A stretch of 64,000 nucleotides of DNA from the NCBI RefSeq assembly GCF_000018365.1, contig NC_011529.1, forward strand, positions 1,364,001-1,428,000, read 5' to 3'. The notes under the pieces were generated by a model. That model had not been told where the DNA came from and ran no database searches. It saw only the letters and a list, made by a program, of their open reading frames with translations. Shown piece by piece: positions 35,918 to 44,015 of the stretch. The position numbers and the translations under genes are program-made. The stretch is from Thermococcus onnurineus NA1. Its GTDB lineage: Archaea > Methanobacteriota_B > Thermococci > Thermococcales > Thermococcaceae. The stretch's first letter is position 1. Every line of letters starts with the position of its first letter.

Positions 35918-36588
35918 GCCCCTTCGGGATAACGCTCACTCTGGTTGTATTCTGCATCTTCTCGGAGCTTCACAACAGAAAGAGGGCATTCTATACGAAC
36001 CCTGTCTTTCTGTCGATACTCACGATAGCGCTCATCCTCAAAGCTGGAAGGATTTCTTACGACTACTACATGGACAGCGCCAGGATACTCATCTTCCTCC
36101 TTGGGCCGGCTGTTGTCAGCCTTGCAATCCCTGTTTACAAGGGCCGAAACATGATAAAGGCATACGCAAAGGAGATAACCATAGGGATTGTAGCCGGAGG
36201 AACAATAGCTATACTCAGCGCCTTCTACATGGCGAAGCTCCTCGGGGGGAGCGAGGAGGTTCTGCTCAGCATAGCGCCGAAGAGCGTCACGACTGCAATA
36301 GCCATCGGAATAAGCGAGAAGATAGGTGGCCTCCCAGCTTTAACGGCCGTTCTGGTGATCCTGACGGGGATCCTTGGCAATGCCCTTGGGGTCGAGCTGC
36401 TGAACCTCGTCCGCGTGAAGGACAGAATAGCGAGAGGGTTAGCCATGGGCGTTACTTCCCATGGCCTCGGGACGGCTAGGATAATCCTCGACGACGAGCT
36501 GGCCGGGGCGGTGAGCGGATTGGCTATGGCCCTTAACGGCGTCTTCACGTCTCTATTGCTTCCCTATCTCATCGAACTCCTCAAGTAG
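35914..36588 (+). CDS. LrgB/CidB-like membrane protein
   Basis: A 224-residue LrgB family protein with about seven helices. It carries the family motif around LSIAPKSVTTAIAIGISEKI (residues near 123-142) and the late GVTSHGLGTARI. It is translationally coupled to the LrgA-like partner. Its last 36 nt overlap the convergent Tfx regulator gene. Confidence 0.88.
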   Translation: MSPFGITLTLVVFCIFSELHNRKRAFYTNPVFLSILTIALILKAGRISYDYYMDSARILIFLLGPAVVSLAIPVYKGRNMIKAYAKEITIGIVAGGTIAILSAFYMAKLLGGSEEVLLSIAPKSVTTAIAIGISEKIGGLPALTAVLVILTGILGNALGVELLNLVRVKDRIARGLAMGVTSHGLGTARIILDDELAGAVSGLAMALNGVFTSLLLPYLIELLK

Positions 36589-36993
36589 GCACTCGCTTAT
36601 CCTCAACCTGTCCCTGGCGTCCAGGAACAGCGTGAAGTCACGCTTGGCTATTCTGTCGCTTATTGGCGCGTGCTCGACGAGGAAGGCTATTATCTCCGCC
36701 GTGCTGTAAGGAACCTTGATCTGAAGCTCGTCCGCCTTCTTGAAGAGTTTGTCAGGGACTGTGAAGATGTCCTCCCCCTTCCTGACCTCAACACTTATCT
36801 TGGAGTTTATCTGCTCCCAGATGGTGATGGTGTTCCTAGCTTTCTCAATCTTTTCAAGGGCCCTTCTCTCAAGAATGCTTATGTTAGCCCTGCTCGTGCC
36901 TAAAAGCTCGGCTATCTCGCTCTGTTTCAAACCCCTAGCGCGCAGACGGAGGATCTTAATCTGCTGCTCCGTTAGGAAGCTCTTACTTCCCAT
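36553..36993 (-). CDS. Tfx family DNA-binding regulator
   Basis: A 146-residue Tfx protein: an N-terminal helix-turn-helix (SFLTEQQIKILRLRARGLKQ, then SEIAELLGTSRANISILERR) and a C-terminal Tfx domain. In Methanothermobacter the founding Tfx binds downstream of the molybdenum formylmethanofuran dehydrogenase promoter; targets here are unknown. ATG 36993 follows GGTGTTTAAA. It overlaps the end of the LrgB-like gene tail to tail, so overlapping antisense transcripts are expected. Confidence 0.9.
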   Translation of the reverse strand: MGSKSFLTEQQIKILRLRARGLKQSEIAELLGTSRANISILERRALEKIEKARNTITIWEQINSKISVEVRKGEDIFTVPDKLFKKADELQIKVPYSTAEIIAFLVEHAPISDRIAKRDFTLFLDARDRLRISECLLEEFDEIGKQ

Positions 36994-37127
36994 TTTAAAC
37001 ACCAGAGTTTAACATGTATCAATGGGTTAAAACTTTTTCCATACCAAAGGCAAGACTTCAACGTAATCTAGGAAGAGAGGGCAAGAATTCCAGCCAAGGT
37101 ATCCCAAGAAAACCGCGAGAATTTTGG

Positions 37128-37205
37128 TGGTCCCGCGGCCCGGATTTGAACCGGGGACCTGCGGATCTACAGTCCGCCGCCGCTCCCAGGCTAGGCTACC
37201 GCGGG
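37128..37205 (-). tRNA. tRNA-Tyr (GUA anticodon)
   Basis: On the minus strand: acceptor CCCGCGG/CCGCGGG with the archaeal C1-G72 tyrosine identity pair, discriminator A and encoded CCA. The anticodon stem GCGGA/TCCGC has loop CTGTAGA, giving GTA. T arm CCCGG-TTCAAAT-CCGGG. No intron. A minus-strand TATA-like TTTATAAA lies near 37240. Confidence 0.95.
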
Positions 37206-37282
37206 ACCCTACAGCCAGCCCGTTCCATAATGCCCTGGGTAGGTTTATAAATTTTTCTCCCAAACCTAACTTCGGTGAGAGC

Positions 37283-37864
37283 ATGAAGCTTTATGAACCC
37301 ATAACGCTCGCAATGCCACTCGCGAAATGGATAGGGAACTTCATAATGGAGAGGGGCCACCTGCCAAGTGGCGAAGACGTTAGAGAAACAATGAAGAGTT
37401 TGGGCCTCGAGGAGATCTGTCTGGACAAAGGTCTAGCCGTTTTTAGGGGCCGCTTTTTAATTGCGCTGGTCTTCCCGAGGAACGGGAATCTCGTCATCGA
37501 CGTAATATCGTCCAGCGGGGAGCTGAGCGACGCGCTTGAAGTGGTAGCCTACCACGACAAAAAGATAGAGGCATTCGTGGTGGAGATACTGCCGACCAAC
37601 GATCTTGAATACGAGGGCAACATCGGTATCGAGCCGATAATCATAGACGAGGAGAGCCTAGAGCTCGAGAGCAGCCCGGTTCTGGGCTACTTTGAGGAGG
37701 ACGAGGAAGGGATGTTCCTGGTGATAGACGATGAGACCTATGAGCGCTGGAATGAGGCGGACGATATTCACACCTGCCCGATATGCGGCGGCGAGCTGGC
37801 CTGGCGCAAGGAGAAGGCCTACTGTGCAGACTGCGGTTATGGGGTTAAGGTGGTGAGAAAATGA
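37283..37864 (+). CDS. Conserved protein with C-terminal zinc ribbon
   Basis: A 193-residue protein with an acidic alpha/beta N-terminal part (about 1-150) and a zinc ribbon at the end, CPICGGELAW then CADCGYG. The family is not known to me. The frame is open far upstream through the tRNA-Tyr antisense strand, but ATG 37283 is the start because GGTGAGAGC precedes it. The stop overlaps the next start by 4 nt (ATGA). Confidence 0.78.
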   Translation: MKLYEPITLAMPLAKWIGNFIMERGHLPSGEDVRETMKSLGLEEICLDKGLAVFRGRFLIALVFPRNGNLVIDVISSSGELSDALEVVAYHDKKIEAFVVEILPTNDLEYEGNIGIEPIIIDEESLELESSPVLGYFEEDEEGMFLVIDDETYERWNEADDIHTCPICGGELAWRKEKAYCADCGYGVKVVRK

Positions 37865-38418
37865 GCCGTATTGTTAAAGCCCAGCTTGTTAAGTACTCTC
37901 ATCTCGCCCACGAGAGGGGACTTACGGCGGCCTTCGGCGGGAATCTGAGCATCAGACAGGGAAATCTGATCTTCATCAAAGCGACCGGGGCCATCATGGA
38001 CGACATGGCGAGGGAACAGGTGGCGGTAATCGACATGAACGGAAAGCAGCTGTCAGCTATTAGGCCCTCCTCCGAGTACAGGCTCCACCTGGCGATCTAC
38101 CGCGAGAGACCGGACGTCAAGGCTATAGCCCACCTCCACCCACCGTATTCAATAATTGCAGCGACCATGCTCGAGATGGAACTCCCGATAATAACTCCAG
38201 AGGCGGAGCTGTACCTAAGAAGGATACCGATTGTACCCTTTAGGCCCGCCGGAACGAAGGAGCTGGCAGAGGCTGTCGCAGGGGTTATATGTCAGTCAGA
38301 CGCCGTCCTGATGGAAAAGCATGGCATCGTCACCGTCGGGAAGAGCCTGAGGGAAGCATTCTACAAGGCCGAACTGGTTGAGGAGAGCGCAAAGCTGTGG
38401 TATCTGCTCAGAAAATGA
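37861..38418 (+). CDS. Class II aldolase, L-fuculose-phosphate aldolase-like
   Basis: A 185-residue zinc aldolase of the AraD/FucA family. It has the N-terminal FGGNLSIRQ loop, zinc histidines in HLHPPYS (near residue 92) and a third in MEKHGIVTVG. It may cleave a sugar phosphate or deoxysugar phosphate to dihydroxyacetone phosphate plus an aldehyde; the exact substrate is open. It is coupled to the zinc-ribbon protein by a 4-nt overlap. Confidence 0.88.
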   Translation: MSRIVKAQLVKYSHLAHERGLTAAFGGNLSIRQGNLIFIKATGAIMDDMAREQVAVIDMNGKQLSAIRPSSEYRLHLAIYRERPDVKAIAHLHPPYSIIAATMLEMELPIITPEAELYLRRIPIVPFRPAGTKELAEAVAGVICQSDAVLMEKHGIVTVGKSLREAFYKAELVEESAKLWYLLRK

Positions 38419-38482
38419 TTATCAAACACACGGAAGAAGAGAACCATCAAACGCAGGAAATGAGCGGGAAAAGTAAAAGCGC

Positions 38483-38734
38483 TCACTTAACCTGCTCAAG
38501 GGCTCCGAGGACCTCCCAGATGATGGTCCTCGTGTGCATAGGCATGTTCGGATCCTCGCTAATCTCCTCGAGGATGGCTATCGCGTCGGCGGCCCTGACG
38601 GCCGGCTCCTTGCTCTCGTCGAGGAGGACCTCTATGGCCTGCTCGGCGGCTCTCCTAATGTTCCTCGGAACGACAGTGTCCTGGACGACCTGCTCCTTGA
38701 GAACCTGCACAATCTGGTGAATCAGCTCGCTCAT
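38483..38734 (-). CDS. UPF0147 family protein
   Basis: An 83-residue all-helical protein of the archaeal UPF0147 family ([40 protein letters not shown]). It has a compact helical bundle with no known activity. The start follows GGGGGTGATAGA, an unusually strong ribosome-binding site, which suggests high expression. Confidence 0.9.
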   Translation of the reverse strand: MSELIHQIVQVLKEQVVQDTVVPRNIRRAAEQAIEVLLDESKEPAVRAADAIAILEEISEDPNMPMHTRTIIWEVLGALEQVK

Positions 38735-38841
38735 TCTATCACCCCCTTTTCTAAAGAATTGTTACTAAAATCTCCTCGGGTTATCTTAAGCTTTCCTAAC
38801 TAAAAAACTTTTCGGTTAACGTCGAAACTAAAGAAGGAAAA

Positions 38842-39369
38842 TCAGTACTCGACCCCCCTCCTCGCAAGGATGCCCCTCTGATAAGGGTGCTTTATCTCCC
38901 TCATCTCGGTGACGTAGTCGGCCAACTCGAAGAGCTCCTCCGGGCAGTAGCGGCCGGTGATGACGAGCTCGGTGTGGGGTGCCTTGCTCTTGATGAGCTC
39001 CTTGACTTCCTCGACGTCGAGCATGCCGAAGCCCAAAGCGACGCAGAGCTCATCGAGGATTACCAAGTCCCACTCTCCGCTCGAGACAACTTCCTTCGCG
39101 CGCTGAAGGGCTTTCTTGGCAGCTTCTATGTCGTCGGGCTCGGGTTTGCCGTGGACGAACTTCGGTAACCCAAAGGACTCTATGACCGCCCCGCACTCTG
39201 CTATCTTCTTCTGCTCTCCGTAAACGTTCCCGGCCTTCATGAACTGGAGTATTATCACCTTCCCACCGGAGCCGAGCATTCTCACCGCAAGACCGAAGGC
39301 TGCGGTGGTTTTTCCCTTCCCGTTGCCGGTGTAGATGTGAACCAAGCCGAGCTTGTCTTTCCAAGGCAT
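38842..39369 (-). CDS. cobO: Cob(I)yrinic acid a,c-diamide adenosyltransferase
   Basis: Adds the 5'-deoxyadenosyl group to cobalt of cobinamide/cobyrinate in B12 assimilation. A 175-residue CobA/CobO-type protein with P-loop GNGKGKTTAAFG (about residues 16-27), DLVILDELCVAL and GRYCPEEL. It is followed downstream by the UPF0147 gene on the same strand. Other B12 genes are not in the window. Confidence 0.93.
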   Translation of the reverse strand: MPWKDKLGLVHIYTGNGKGKTTAAFGLAVRMLGSGGKVIILQFMKAGNVYGEQKKIAECGAVIESFGLPKFVHGKPEPDDIEAAKKALQRAKEVVSSGEWDLVILDELCVALGFGMLDVEEVKELIKSKAPHTELVITGRYCPEELFELADYVTEMREIKHPYQRGILARRGVEY

Positions 39370-39477
39370 GTGAATTCACCAGGGTGGATATAATCGCCAG
39401 GGTTTTTAGGAGTTTGGCATGAAATTAAAGAAAGGGTTAAATTCTTGCTCATATAACCTTCCAGGTGGTGAACCAAG

Positions 39478-40441
39478 ATGCCAGATTACTTCTTAATATC
39501 CCTTTCAAACAGAAGAACAGAAGAAATCTAGAACTCTGCATAGAATACGCCCTTGCTGGTTTTACAAACAGTATAAATGGTCTCTGGACATTTTTCGACA
39601 TAAACGTTGGAGATTATGTCTCTTTTCTGTACGGAGCAAGAGTCAGAAACCTGTACCAGGTTGTTAGAAAAGTTGCCTACAAAAACGGGGAGAATCTTTC
39701 TCCTTGGCCGCCGATAACCTTCAGATCAAAAAGGACATATTATTTTCCTTTCAGGCTGTTCTTAAAACAGGAGAGAGAATTTAATGAGCCAATGGTCAGG
39801 CCCGAATTTTCTTACGTAGCTGAGAACTTGCTTTTGAGAGGTGGCTATAGAAAGACACATTTTCAAGCTGATACAATAACCTTTTACAATGTCTCTGAGA
39901 TGGAAAGCGCATTTAATGGCGAAACCAAGTATATAGAGTTCGAGGCCGAGCCTTTTGAACCCAAAATTGTTTTCAACGAGAAAACCAAAAAAATTCTGGA
40001 AAAGTTCTACTTTAAAGAACTTATACTCCAGTCTCTCGTGAGAAGAAAAATCCAGAGTTCCGTTCTCGATGATGCTTTGGAATTTTTTGGTATTGATAAG
40101 TCTCCAGATGAATTTGAAGTGCTTGGTGAAAAAGCCCTTCCTGAGGGATACGTCGATATATTCATCAAGCTAAGACATCCAGCTGGAACAAATAAGTATC
40201 TGCTCGTGGAAGTTAAGACTGGAAATGCGCAAAGAAAAGACATAGAACAATTAATAGGACACATAAGCGAATTTAGCAATGAAACTGTTGGGGGAATACT
40301 AATCGCCAGAGATTTTTCAAAATCTGCCCTTGATAATCCAAAATCCTGCTAGTTAGATACTATTTTGATGGCTTAGACAAATCGGCAGAGTATAGTTACG
40401 AAGAACTGCTGAGAATGCTAACCTTAGAGGTGATAATATGA
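39478..40441 (+). pseudogene. EVE-domain + PD-(D/E)XK nuclease, disrupted by frameshifts
   Basis: ATG 39478 behind GGTGGTGA opens [12 protein letters not shown] but reaches a stop after 17 codons. A perfect 8-bp tandem duplication (AACAGAAG twice, 39508-39523) causes it; deleting one copy joins the start to a long frame beginning [15 protein letters not shown]. That frame has an EVE-like modified-base reader domain (to about residue 150) and a nuclease part with GYVDIFI and LLVEVKTG. It stops early at 40352, and one base missing in AAAA (40340-40343) would restore [20 protein letters not shown] to TGA 40439-40441. The intact protein resembles a modification-dependent restriction enzyme. A GTG at 39465 could express a 295-residue version with an altered N-terminus. 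Confidence 0.75.
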
Positions 40442-40799
40442 GAAAAAGATTGTTTATATTCATGACACCGGATGGAGCTACATATTTGTCCCCTAACGAG
40501 ATATATCCTGATGTGGAAAACTTTCAAGTGCTTGGATTTGGTGAAGGATTGAATGAAGAAGAAGCGTTTGAGGACTTTATTAAGAATAATAAATGGGTGT
40601 TAGAGACGCAGTTTAACGAGGTGATCTGCATAGAGGTAAAGTCGAGAATTTACCAAGGCAAAAGATTTTATCTCAACAACAGAAGCTCGACGAGCTCGAC
40701 TTCAAACCGCTCATTCCGAAGCTAAGGTTGACCACAGTTTGTGACCACTTTGAGATGTTGCTTGCTAAAGAGTGCATACCCCAAATTCATACCTTCTAA
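40438..40799 (+). pseudogene. Small gene coupled to the EVE nuclease, frameshifted near its 3' end
   Basis: ATG 40438 follows GAGGTGATA and overlaps the restored stop of the nuclease gene (ATGA). The frame reads about 78 codons of an unknown acidic protein (FIFMTPDGATYLSPNEIYPD). After codon 78 it changes to a low-complexity Ser/Arg tail ending at 40725. A one-base loss near 40671-40675 would instead continue QQQKLDELDFKPLIPKLR and on to TAA at 40797-40799, a far more protein-like end. I do not recognise the family; its coupling suggests a partner of the nuclease. AT-rich like its neighbour. Confidence 0.6.
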
Positions 40800-40852
40800 T
40801 GCTGGGATTTCTCATAGAAATTACCGTATATTTAAGTCCACTTTTCTTTTTT

Positions 40853-41014
40853 GACGCCCGTAGGGCGTCGGTTTAAAAGTGAACTCCTCACGAAAGGGCG
40901 TGCTCTAGCAGATTCCAACACTCTGGAGGTTAAATTTAACGGCAATCACACTTTAGAAGCGAGCTTCAAGAAGGAGCCACAAACTTTGATGAAACTTTGC
41001 GAAGGCAAAGTTTC
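40853..41014 (-). repeat. Dual-hairpin intergenic element, copy B
   Basis: Hairpin 1 is a perfect 10-bp stem with a GAAG loop at 40991-41014 (GAAACTTTGC arm). Hairpin 2 is GACGCCC-GTA-GGGCGTC at 40853-40869. Read on the minus strand, the first 33 nt equal those of copy A. Hairpin 1 begins 3 nt after the encoded CCA of tRNA-His, so it would be transcribed as its 3' trailer. Confidence 0.75.
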
Positions 41015-41017
41015 TTC

Positions 41018-41095
41018 TGGGGCCGGGGCCGGGATTTGAACCCGGGCTAGGGGATCCACAGTCCCCTGTGCTGACCAGGCTACACCACCCCGGCC
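41018..41095 (-). tRNA. tRNA-His (GUG anticodon)
   Basis: Minus strand. Acceptor GCCGGGG/CCCCGGC with encoded G-1 (41095) opposite discriminator C73, the histidine identity element, and encoded CCA. Anticodon stem GGGGA/TCCCC, loop CTGTGGA with anticodon GTG. T arm CCGGG-TTCAAAT-CCCGG. A minus-strand TATA-like box CTTTATAAAG lies at about 41121-41130. Confidence 0.95.
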
Positions 41096-41236
41096 ATGTC
41101 CAGCTAAACCTTTTGAGTTAGCTTTATAAAGTTTTCGTCAGAACGGGCTGAAAGAGGGAGCTGAGACCTTTTACATTCAATAACCGAACTCAGAGGAGAG
41201 ATTGAAAACCGTCAAACCACACGGGGAGGTTTCGAG

Positions 41237-41884
41237 ATGAAAGCCAAGAGAGAAGCGCTCGCGAGCCTCTTCACGGCCATAAATGAGGGTAAAGTCGACG
41301 AAGACATAATAGACCTCCTCCTTCTCATCAACTCAATAAAGGGCATCTACACCACATCCTCCTGCTCGGGGAGGATTGGAATCATCGAGGAGCCGGCCCT
41401 GGGGGCAAAGCCCCTCTCCCGCTGGCTGATAAAGGCTCACAGACTCATAGAATTTGAAGAAGCGAAAGAAGCCCTGGAAAATGCCAAAGAGGGAATCATC
41501 TTCCTCAAGAGCCAGCCGCCTATCTTTCACGTCGTTGCCGAAGACCTTGAGAAGGCAAAGAAGCTCCACGAGCTAGGATTAGCTTCAGGCTTCAAGTACA
41601 CCACCTTCAAGGTCATCTCCAAGCGTTACCTCGTTGAGATAAACGCCACCGAATACCTTACCGCTCCCCTTGGAAAGGATGGAAAGGTCCTGGTGGACGA
41701 TGAATACCTCCGCTTCGCCATCGAGATCGGCAACGAGATGCTGAAGCGCTCGAAGGGCAGGCTCTCCCGCCTTGAGGAAAACTTCAGAAAGCTGAGGAAA
41801 GAGCTTGGCGAAGACGAGCTGTTCTACGAGATGGCCTCCAAGTACATGATAGACTACTCCAAATCATTACACTCTGGACGATGA
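41237..41884 (+). CDS. taw3: tRNA wybutosine-synthesis methyltransferase Taw3
   Basis: TYW3-family enzyme (215 residues) that N4-methylates the wyosine intermediate at G37 of tRNA-Phe. The N-terminal catalytic signature INSIKGIYTTSSCSGRIGII (with the Ser-Cys-Ser motif near residue 43) and the late NATEYLTAPLG are typical. The start follows GGGGAGGTTTCGAG. Taw1 and Taw2 are not nearby. Confidence 0.93.
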   Translation: MKAKREALASLFTAINEGKVDEDIIDLLLLINSIKGIYTTSSCSGRIGIIEEPALGAKPLSRWLIKAHRLIEFEEAKEALENAKEGIIFLKSQPPIFHVVAEDLEKAKKLHELGLASGFKYTTFKVISKRYLVEINATEYLTAPLGKDGKVLVDDEYLRFAIEIGNEMLKRSKGRLSRLEENFRKLRKELGEDELFYEMASKYMIDYSKSLHSGR

Positions 41885-41938
41885 ATCGGAAGGTGAAAAG
41901 GCTGAGAAGGGGGATAGAATCTCTGGGAAAATAGCCTC

Positions 41939-42688
41939 TTACCTCATCTCGTTCCACTCCGGGTTTCCGTACCTCTCCTCTATCAGTTTCTCTGCAAGCT
42001 CGAGCTCGTAGTCCGTCAGCTGGCCTTCTTCCAGCTCAAACGCAGCAAAGAACTTGTCTCTCAGCAGCTCGTAGGTCTCCCAGCGGTTCAGCTTTATTCC
42101 CTCGCGCTCCAGCGTCGTAACCCTCTCCCAGATGCTCGAAACTCCTTTATCGGAAAGCTTTGCCTTCGAGACCCTCAGAACCTTAGCGAGTACATCCACC
42201 CTCGTCGCGTACATGAACGTGCCGTGCTGGAGGATTACCCCCTTTCTCCTCGTCTGGGCAGAGCCGCTTATCTTCTTGCCGTTGGCAACGATGTCGTTAA
42301 GGCCGGAGAAGCCGGCGTCGAGGCCAAGCTCCTTCAGAGCATCGACGAGCGGACCAGCCAGGTAGCGGTAGCTCTCCTCGACGTTCCTCAGGGCGGGATG
42401 GTAGTCCTCGCCGACGACCACAGAATAGGTTATCTCACCGAACTCGTCGTGGAAGACGCTTCCGCCGCCGGTTATGCGCCTTACAACAGGGATTCCGAGC
42501 TTCCCGGCAACATCGAGGTCAACATCGTGCCTAACGCTCTGGAAGCGGCCTATAGTTACCGAGCTGGGACTGAAAGCGTAGAGCCTCACCGTGTCGGGGA
42601 CCTTGCCCTCGATTCTAGCGCGCATTATTGCCTCGTCTATCGCCATCTGAACCTCGGGTCGGGCAACTATGAGCGGAATGAACCTCAT
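41939..42688 (-). CDS. lplA: Lipoate-protein ligase A family protein (N-terminal domain only)
   Basis: A 249-residue biotin/lipoyl ligase fold protein with RRITGGGSVFHDEFGEITYS (about residues 70-89) and the lysine-bearing NDIVANGKKISGSAQTR. It lacks most of the C-terminal accessory domain of bacterial LplA, as in archaeal two-part ligases, so a separate partner may be needed. The likely acceptor is glycine cleavage H protein, linking it to gcvT at 1607. Confidence 0.88.
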   Translation of the reverse strand: MRFIPLIVARPEVQMAIDEAIMRARIEGKVPDTVRLYAFSPSSVTIGRFQSVRHDVDLDVAGKLGIPVVRRITGGGSVFHDEFGEITYSVVVGEDYHPALRNVEESYRYLAGPLVDALKELGLDAGFSGLNDIVANGKKISGSAQTRRKGVILQHGTFMYATRVDVLAKVLRVSKAKLSDKGVSSIWERVTTLEREGIKLNRWETYELLRDKFFAAFELEEGQLTDYELELAEKLIEERYGNPEWNEMR

Positions 42689-42790
42689 GCTATCACCAAG
42701 GTTAAAAAATCAAGAGCGTTTTTAAGCCCAGCGATGATGACGCCCAAGCCCTCCTGACGGGTGATGAAAGCGGTCACCACTGAGCAGATA

Positions 42791-42952
42791 GAAACTTTGC
42801 CTTCGCAAAGTTTCATCAAAGTTCGTGATTCCTTCGTTGGGAGCCTTTTTAGAATGGGTTTTCTTTTTTATGAACTTGCGTGATTTGTGGAACCTCTGCA
42901 AACGCTCATTTTTGATGGGGTTTGCTTTTTGGATAAGCGCCCTTCGGGCGCT
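42791..42952 (+). repeat. Dual-hairpin intergenic element, copy A
   Basis: Hairpin 1 at 42791-42814 (10-bp perfect stem, CTTC loop) is followed by ATCAAAGTTCGTGATTCCTTC. Hairpin 2, AGCGCCC-TTC-GGGCGCT, is at 42936-42952. The first 33 nt are identical to minus-strand copy B; the middle has diverged. Confidence 0.75.
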
Positions 42953-43190
42953 GAGGAGAGAAAACCTTCTAACGGGCCCTTATGAGGTAGTTCCTCGCAA
43001 AAGCCCCAAGTCAAGTAAAAACCAACTTAGTTGGGTAAACTCACTGAGAATCACAAAAACTTGGTCAAGAGTGAAGGGAAGGAACCTCCAGTGGATTAAG
43101 AGAAAAAGAGATGTGAGAAAACGTAGTTTTCCAGATTTTAGAGAAGAACAGGACGTGGCTTCGCCCCATATCGGGGGTTTGAGAGTACAG

Positions 43191-43346
43191 GAAGCTTTTG
43201 GAAAAAGCTTCACCAAAAGTTCGTAGCTCTTTTCAAGGCCGCTGGATAGCAGTGGATTTCGCTAAGTTCTAAAGTTAAATTGGGGAGCCTCCTGAGGACT
43301 TTTCGATATCGCTTAGGGGTTTTCTTTCGGACGCCCTTCGGGCGTC
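43191..43346 (+). repeat. Dual-hairpin intergenic element, copy E
   Basis: Hairpin GAAGCTTTT-GGA-AAAAGCTTC (43191-43211) is followed by CCAAAAGTTCGTAGCTC, matching the conserved flank of copies A and C. Hairpin 2, GACGCCC-TTC-GGGCGTC, is at 43330-43346 and is shared with copy C. Confidence 0.6.
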
Positions 43347-43486
43347 TATTCAGGTAACCACCTTATTAAAGAGAGCATTTTTCGAGAGGCTCAGAGATAA
43401 ATTGGCCAAGAGCAATGAAATCAACCCCCAAAAGAAGGTAAAAGGAGCTACGAACTTTGATCAAACTTTGCACCAGCAAAGTTTGA
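43330..43486 (-). repeat. Dual-hairpin intergenic element, copy C
   Basis: Inverted relative to copy A. Hairpin 2 is at 43330-43346. Hairpin 1 is an 11-bp perfect stem TCAAACTTTGC/GCAAAGTTTGA with an ACCA loop at 43461-43486, preceded by AGGAGCTACGAACTTTGA. Confidence 0.7.
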
Positions 43487-43538
43487 TGGTCAGGGGCCGA
43501 TTAGCTCCTCATCGGTCTCTCGGCCACCTACCCTCACA

Positions 43539-44015
43539 TCATCCCAGGCCGAGGCGCTCCCTTATCTCGAGCGGGATGAGGCCTATCTTCGGGAAAACTA
43601 GCAGGGCCTTGTCCTCGACGGCATAAGCTGGAACGCAAGGGACCGGCCCGTAAGGCGTTGGATAATCGGGGTCGGGAGCCCAGTTGTTGTCGCCCCATGT
43701 GACGAAGCACTTCTCAGTTTTCCCTCCAAGGCTTACCTCCTTTATCTCCCTGACGCGGTGAATTATCGGGTATTCATAACCGGGGCGCTTATAGACGATC
43801 ACGTCGCCAACGTGAACTTCATCCATGTTGTTCTCACTTATCCCCTTCAGGAGGACGACATCCCCCCTGTAAAAGACGGGTTCCATGGAGCCGCTCACCA
43901 CTATGACCAGCGGCGAGTCCGTGTGAAGGGCCATCTTAAGCCCGAATTGGAGTGCAAAAACTGCTATGAACGCGATTAGGATCCATGCTATGTCCTTTTT
44001 CCACGACTCATCCAT
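43539..44015 (-). CDS. Signal peptidase I, archaeal/Sec11 type
   Basis: A 158-residue membrane protease that removes signal peptides from Sec-exported proteins. It has an N-terminal helix (about 9-30), the catalytic serine in VVSGSMEPVFYRGD (near residue 42), the His of IIHRVREI and the acidic GDNNWAPDPDYPTPYGPVP segment of the Ser-His-Asp type. Its start lies inside the 3' end of the DUF531 gene (28-nt overlap on the same strand), so translation is coupled. A second, different signal peptidase gene begins beyond the right edge of the window. Confidence 0.92.
   Translation of the reverse strand: MDESWKKDIAWILIAFIAVFALQFGLKMALHTDSPLVIVVSGSMEPVFYRGDVVLLKGISENNMDEVHVGDVIVYKRPGYEYPIIHRVREIKEVSLGGKTEKCFVTWGDNNWAPDPDYPTPYGPVPCVPAYAVEDKALLVFPKIGLIPLEIRERLGLG

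Larger units (their letters stand above)
42689..43538. other. 850-nt intergenic region built from repeat elements
   Basis: Between lplA and the signal peptidase gene. Copies A, E and C of the dual-hairpin element occupy most of it, with A and C in opposite orientation at its two ends. A 133-codon forward frame (42825-43226) crosses hairpin 2 of copy A and runs into hairpin 1 of copy E; it has no ribosome-binding site or recognisable domain, so I do not call it. The central part (42960-43185) shows nothing identifiable. Confidence 0.6.

Noticed and set aside
37124-37282. Upstream extension of the zinc-ribbon protein
   Set aside because: This part is the antisense strand of tRNA-Tyr; the start with a ribosome-binding site is at 37283.
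42825-43226. 133-codon forward frame
   Set aside because: It runs through hairpin 2 of copy A and into hairpin 1 of copy E; codon pattern and product are not protein-like.
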